From Amaricoccus sp047275745 (GTDB lineage Bacteria; Pseudomonadota; Alphaproteobacteria; Rhodobacterales; Rhodobacteraceae), in assembly GCF_047275745.1 (NCBI RefSeq), contig NZ_JBKQWU010000002.1:1-64000 (forward strand): a stretch of 64,000 nucleotides of DNA, written 5' to 3'. The position numbers and the translations under genes were made by a program. The notes beneath the pieces are model-generated. The model made no database searches. It saw only the letters and a list, made by a program, of their open reading frames with translations, and was not told the DNA's origin. Of the stretch, positions 61,020 to 64,000 are shown in pieces. Numbering within the stretch: the stretch's first letter is position 1; the number at the start of each line of letters is the position of its first letter.

Positions 61020-63056
61020 TTACTGGTCCTTGTCCGGCGCTTTCGCGCCGCGCCGCGCCCGAACGGTCCCAGCCGCGGATCTCGCAGCGGACTTCGGTCC
61101 AGGTTTGGCGGCCTTGGCGTCGGGCTTGGCGGCGGGTTTGGCGGCGGGTTTGGCCTCGGCCTTGACCTCGGGTTTGGCGGCCGGCTTGATCTCGGCCCCG
61201 ACCTCCGCCCCCGCTTCCACCCTGCCCCCGGCCGCCTCGTCGTCGGCCTTGTCGAAGCGATGCTTCACGTAGCTGCCGGGAGCGGGTTCGACCACGCCAT
61301 GCACCGCGCCGGGCTCCCGGGCCGGGACCATGCCACCCGAATGCTTCCCGAGCCAGGCGTCCCAGTCCACCCACCAACTGCCGGGCGTTTCCTCGGCGGC
61401 GGGCAGCCAGTTGTCGAGTTCCGCCCCGCTCATGTCAGGGTTGGTCCAGAACTGGTACTTGCCGAGCGCCGGCGGGTTGACCACGCCCGCGATATGGCCC
61501 GAGCCGGAAAGGACGAAGCGGAGGTCGGCCCCGGTCATTTCCTTCGCGCCGCGATAGACGGATGCCGCCGGCGCGATGTGATCCTCGCGCGTCGCCACGT
61601 GATAGACCGGCCCCTTGATGTCGGAAAGCGTCACCGGCACGCCGCGCACGCTGAAGGCGCCCTGCGCGAGCGCGTTCCGGACGTAGAACTGCTGCAGATA
61701 GAAGCCGTGCACCTTCGCCGGCATCGCGGTCGAATCCGCGTTCCAGTAGAGCAGGTCGAACGGAAACGGCTCCTTGCCGAGCATGTAGTTCGAGACGACA
61801 TAGCCCCAGATCAGGTCATTGGCGCGCAGCATGTTGAACGCCTGCGCCATCTTGTCGGCGGGCATGTAGCCCTTGTGCATGTCCTCGTCGATCAGGCCGA
61901 TCGTCTGCTCGTCGACGAGGATCTGCAATTCGCCGGCGTCCTCGAAATCGAGCTGGGCGGTGAAGAAGGTCGCCGAGGCGACGCGCTTGTCGCCGGTCTT
62001 GCCCATATAGGCGAGCATCGTGCCCGCGAGCGTGCCGCCGACGCAGTAGGAGGCGATGTTGAGGCTCTCCTGCCCGGTCTCCCGCAGCGCCTCGTCGATC
62101 GCCGCCGACATGCCGTTGAACATGTAGCTGTCCCAGGTCTCGCCGCCGTGCCGTTCGTCGGGGTTCACCCAGGAAATCATGAAGACGGTATGCCCCTGTT
62201 CCGTCAGCCATTTGACCAGGCTCTTCTTCGGATTGAGGTCCAGGACGTAGAACTTGTTGATCCAGGGCGGCACGATCAGGAGCGGCTTGGCGCGGACCTG
62301 CTCGGTCGTCGGCGCGTATTGTATGAGCTGAAGGATCTGGTTCTGCCAGATCACCGATCCGGGCGAGACGGCGGTGTTGCGCCCGACCTCGAAGGCGTCC
62401 ATGTCGGTCTGGCGGATCAGGAGCTTGCCCTTCCCGCGCTCCAGATCCTCGAGCATCATCCGGAGCCCCCGGACCAGGTTGTCGCCCTTCTCGTTGAGCG
62501 TCGCCTCGAGCACTTCCGGGTTGAGCGCGAAGAAATTCGCCGGGTTCATCGCCTCGGCGAACTGGCGGGTGTAGAAGGTCGCCTTCTTGCGCTCCTTCGG
62601 GCTCATCTCGCCGACCGTCCCGACGGTGTCCTGAACGAAGCCCGAGGTCAGCAGATATGATTGCTTCAGATAGTCGAAGACCGCGTTCTCGCTCCAGTCC
62701 TTGTGGGCGAAGCGCTTGTCGGCCTTCATCATGTGCGGCAGGTCGATCTTCTCCGGCACGTCCTTCGCACCGAGCCAGCGCAGCATCGAATGCTGCCAGA
62801 GCGCGCTCTGCGCCGACCAGTATTCGAGCGTCTTGTCCGCGACCTGTTTGGGGTTGTCCCAGATCTGCCGGTAAAGCTCGGCGAAGGTCGGAAAGGTGTT
62901 GAGCGGGTCGATGTGGCGCGGCGCGCCTTCCTGCATCTGCGCTTCCAGGAATTTCTGCCAGATCTGACCCGAGATGTCGAAGACCTCGGCCATGTTCTGC
63001 GCGACATGCTGCCCCTGCTCGGCGAGCGTCTGATCGTCCTTGGCATCCGCGGGCAT
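61020..63056 (-). CDS. phaC: Class I poly(3-hydroxyalkanoate) synthase with Ala/Lys/Pro-rich tail
   Basis: A 678-residue PHA synthase. The catalytic cysteine C338 lies in the lipase-like box SYCVGGTLAGTML, with the late aspartate in REDHIAPAASVY and histidine in GSGHIAGVVNPP. Beyond about residue 610 is a tail of KPAA-type units (for example KPAAKPAAKPDAK), about 65 residues, unusual for class I synthases and reminiscent of histone H1-like or PhaF tails. The ATG at 63056 has AAGGGGAAA upstream. No phaA, phaB or phasin gene is in the window. Confidence 0.93.
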   Translation of the reverse strand: MPADAKDDQTLAEQGQHVAQNMAEVFDISGQIWQKFLEAQMQEGAPRHIDPLNTFPTFAELYRQIWDNPKQVADKTLEYWSAQSALWQHSMLRWLGAKDVPEKIDLPHMMKADKRFAHKDWSENAVFDYLKQSYLLTSGFVQDTVGTVGEMSPKERKKATFYTRQFAEAMNPANFFALNPEVLEATLNEKGDNLVRGLRMMLEDLERGKGKLLIRQTDMDAFEVGRNTAVSPGSVIWQNQILQLIQYAPTTEQVRAKPLLIVPPWINKFYVLDLNPKKSLVKWLTEQGHTVFMISWVNPDERHGGETWDSYMFNGMSAAIDEALRETGQESLNIASYCVGGTLAGTMLAYMGKTGDKRVASATFFTAQLDFEDAGELQILVDEQTIGLIDEDMHKGYMPADKMAQAFNMLRANDLIWGYVVSNYMLGKEPFPFDLLYWNADSTAMPAKVHGFYLQQFYVRNALAQGAFSVRGVPVTLSDIKGPVYHVATREDHIAPAASVYRGAKEMTGADLRFVLSGSGHIAGVVNPPALGKYQFWTNPDMSGAELDNWLPAAEETPGSWWVDWDAWLGKHSGGMVPAREPGAVHGVVEPAPGSYVKHRFDKADDEAAGGRVEAGAEVGAEIKPAAKPEVKAEAKPAAKPAAKPDAKAAKPGPKSAARSAAGTVRARRGAKAPDKDQ
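61126..61197. repeat. Six 12-bp repeats encoding the PhaC tail
   Basis: Six successive 12-base units based on TTGGCGGCGGGT, the first two identical, encode the KPAA/KPEV-type units of the PHA synthase C-terminus on the minus strand. Length change by whole units would keep the reading frame. Confidence 0.85.
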
Positions 63057-63183
63057 TGGTTTCCCCTTCTGGCATGATCCGGCGAGCTTGCCGCCCGGCT
63101 TCGGCATCGATAGTCTGCGCCGCCGATACTACTGGCACCGCCATGGGCGCGCCAGCGACGAAACACCAATGCGCGGGACCGAC

Positions 63184-63666
63184 ATGCCATCCTCCGGCAC
63201 CCTTCCGGGCCGGTTTTCTCCCGGCTCCCGGCCCGGCCGCGGACGGACCCGTCCCGGCCCGGCCGGCCTCGCGGCGGTCGTCATCGCGGGTTGCCTCTCG
63301 GGGCTGCTCGCGGGCTGCGAGGCCCCGCCCGAGGCGCGGTTTCCGATCTCCGAGAAAGCGGCGGCGCTTCCGCATCCCGAGCTTGGCGAGACGGCGCGCT
63401 TCGGCCGTGTCGCCGAGCAATCGGGCACCACCGCGGAGAGCATCGACGCCGAGCGGGCCGCTCTCGCCGCGCGGGCGGAGAGCCTGCGTGCCCGGGCCGC
63501 CGAGCTTTCCGGCCCGATCATCGACGAGGAGAACCTCGCGCGACTGGCGACCGCGCGCGACGAAGGCATCGCGCCCCCGACGCCGTCCGAGGCGGCCCCA
63601 TCCGAGCCAGCCGCGTCCGATCCACCGCCAGCCGAGCCCCTATCAGCCGAACCGCCAGCCGAATAA
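63184..63666 (+). CDS. Hypothetical lipoprotein with coiled-coil and Pro-rich C-terminus
   Basis: A 160-residue protein starting MPSSGTLPGRF. A hydrophobic segment ends in the lipobox LLAGCEAPP, so it is a probable lipoprotein. A helical, charged stretch (IDAERAALAARAESLRARAA) follows, then a proline/alanine/glutamate-rich end with repeated PAEP-like units. ATG 63169 would add five residues. The family is not recognised. It is 22 bases ahead of the efflux gene and likely co-transcribed. Confidence 0.75.
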   Translation: MPSSGTLPGRFSPGSRPGRGRTRPGPAGLAAVVIAGCLSGLLAGCEAPPEARFPISEKAAALPHPELGETARFGRVAEQSGTTAESIDAERAALAARAESLRARAAELSGPIIDEENLARLATARDEGIAPPTPSEAAPSEPAASDPPPAEPLSAEPPAE

Positions 63667-63688
63667 CTCCCCAGCCGACAGGTTTCCG

Positions 63689-64000
63689 ATGCTCTCCGAT
63701 TTCGCCAAGAATGCGATCATCCTCGGCCTGCTCGGCGCCGTCGGCCCGTTCGCGATCGACATGTATCTCCCGGCGATGCCGACGATCGCCGCCGATCTCG
63801 GCACGACGACGGCGGCGACGCAGATGACGCTGATGGTCTTCTTCCTCGCCTTCGGCCTCTGCCAGCTGATCTACGGACCGGTCTCCGACATGACGGGCCG
63901 CCGCCCGCCGCTGCTCTTCGGGCTGGTGCTCTTCGGCTTCGCCTCGCTGGCCTGCGCGGTCGCGCCCTCGATCGAATGGCTGATCCTCGCGCGCTTCCTG
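63689..64000 (+). CDS. Bcr/CflA-type MFS efflux transporter (3' end cut by the window)
   Basis: The first ~104 residues of a major facilitator. It begins MLSDFAKNAIILGLLGAVGP, then FAIDMYLPAMPTIAADLG (the Bcr/CflA hallmark), a second helix, and the motif-A-like GPVSDMTGRRPPLL. The remainder lies beyond the window. Members of this group export chloramphenicol, bicyclomycin or other drugs; the substrate here is unknown. Confidence 0.9.
   Translation, partial: MLSDFAKNAIILGLLGAVGPFAIDMYLPAMPTIAADLGTTTAATQMTLMVFFLAFGLCQLIYGPVSDMTGRRPPLLFGLVLFGFASLACAVAPSIEWLILARFL

Overview
The window is a GC-rich chromosomal segment with no rRNA, tRNA, CRISPR array, phage or transposase gene that I can see. The gene set points to an alphaproteobacterium close to Rhodobacteraceae. 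GcrA and the CcrM DNA methyltransferase lie two genes apart. A petABC cytochrome bc1 operon and PetP/PetR-type regulators are present. There is a Rhodobacter-type porin, a class I PHA synthase, a DUF1127 protein, and an alphaproteobacterial lipid A/Kdo block. Genus assignment is not possible from sequence inspection alone.

Region 1-8.6 kb is read almost entirely from the minus strand. It holds the MsrPQ methionine sulfoxide repair system, a trans-aconitate-type methyltransferase coupled to a GFA-family protein, a nitrobindin-like heme-binding barrel, a large RTX calcium-binding protein with its own near-consensus promoter, a frameshifted DUF3008 gene, and argD-argF. Region 8.8-15.5 kb is rich in chromosome biology: gcrA, rnhB, ccrM (with three GANTC sites in its leader), mutY, a DUF721/DciA gene, a DsbA-like thioredoxin, an HNH nuclease and a flavoprotein. 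Region 15.4-20.5 kb holds DUF1127, holA, lptE, leuS and a DUF3576 lipoprotein on the minus strand. A porin with a clear terminator and a YggS-type PLP protein follow.

Region 22.6-25.2 kb is the clearest accessory element. It is a compact minus-strand operon of a cytosine-5 methyltransferase, a GIY-YIG Eco29kI-type restriction endonuclease and a Vsr mismatch endonuclease, with overlapping start and stop codons. Region 25.3-32 kb carries an L,D-transpeptidase and RibA, an OmpR-type regulator with direct repeats upstream, xthA, an enoyl-CoA hydratase relative, petR-petP, and the branched-chain aminotransferase. Region 32.3-37.5 kb contains a subtilisin-like protease followed by a small protein, a nucleoside hydrolase, rsfS, an AadA-like nucleotidyltransferase, rlmH and a YqaA-type membrane protein. 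Region 37.8-40.6 kb is petABC with a strong terminator.

Region 40.8-50.3 kb is mostly housekeeping: a methyltransferase, aroC, an RNA m5U methyltransferase, an SDR, a MAPEG protein, and the run pmbA-cysQ-DUF4170-waaA-lpxK that finishes lipid A/Kdo assembly. Region 50.3-58 kb has a TlyA-type methyltransferase coupled to two tandem ABC exporters, then hemF, a CCA-adding enzyme and a CoA-pyrophosphatase-type Nudix protein. Region 58.2-64 kb has glyA, an alginate-lyase-family secreted protein, a PHA synthase with an Ala/Lys/Pro tail, a lipoprotein, and the start of a Bcr/CflA efflux gene cut by the window end.

The most unusual signals are these: recurrent exact or near-exact 15-bp tandem duplications at four loci, including a stop codon and the interior of the methyltransferase; the GANTC cluster ahead of ccrM; PetP/PetR separated from petABC; a PL5-type protein lacking the catalytic histidine; and the repeat-encoded tail on the PHA synthase.
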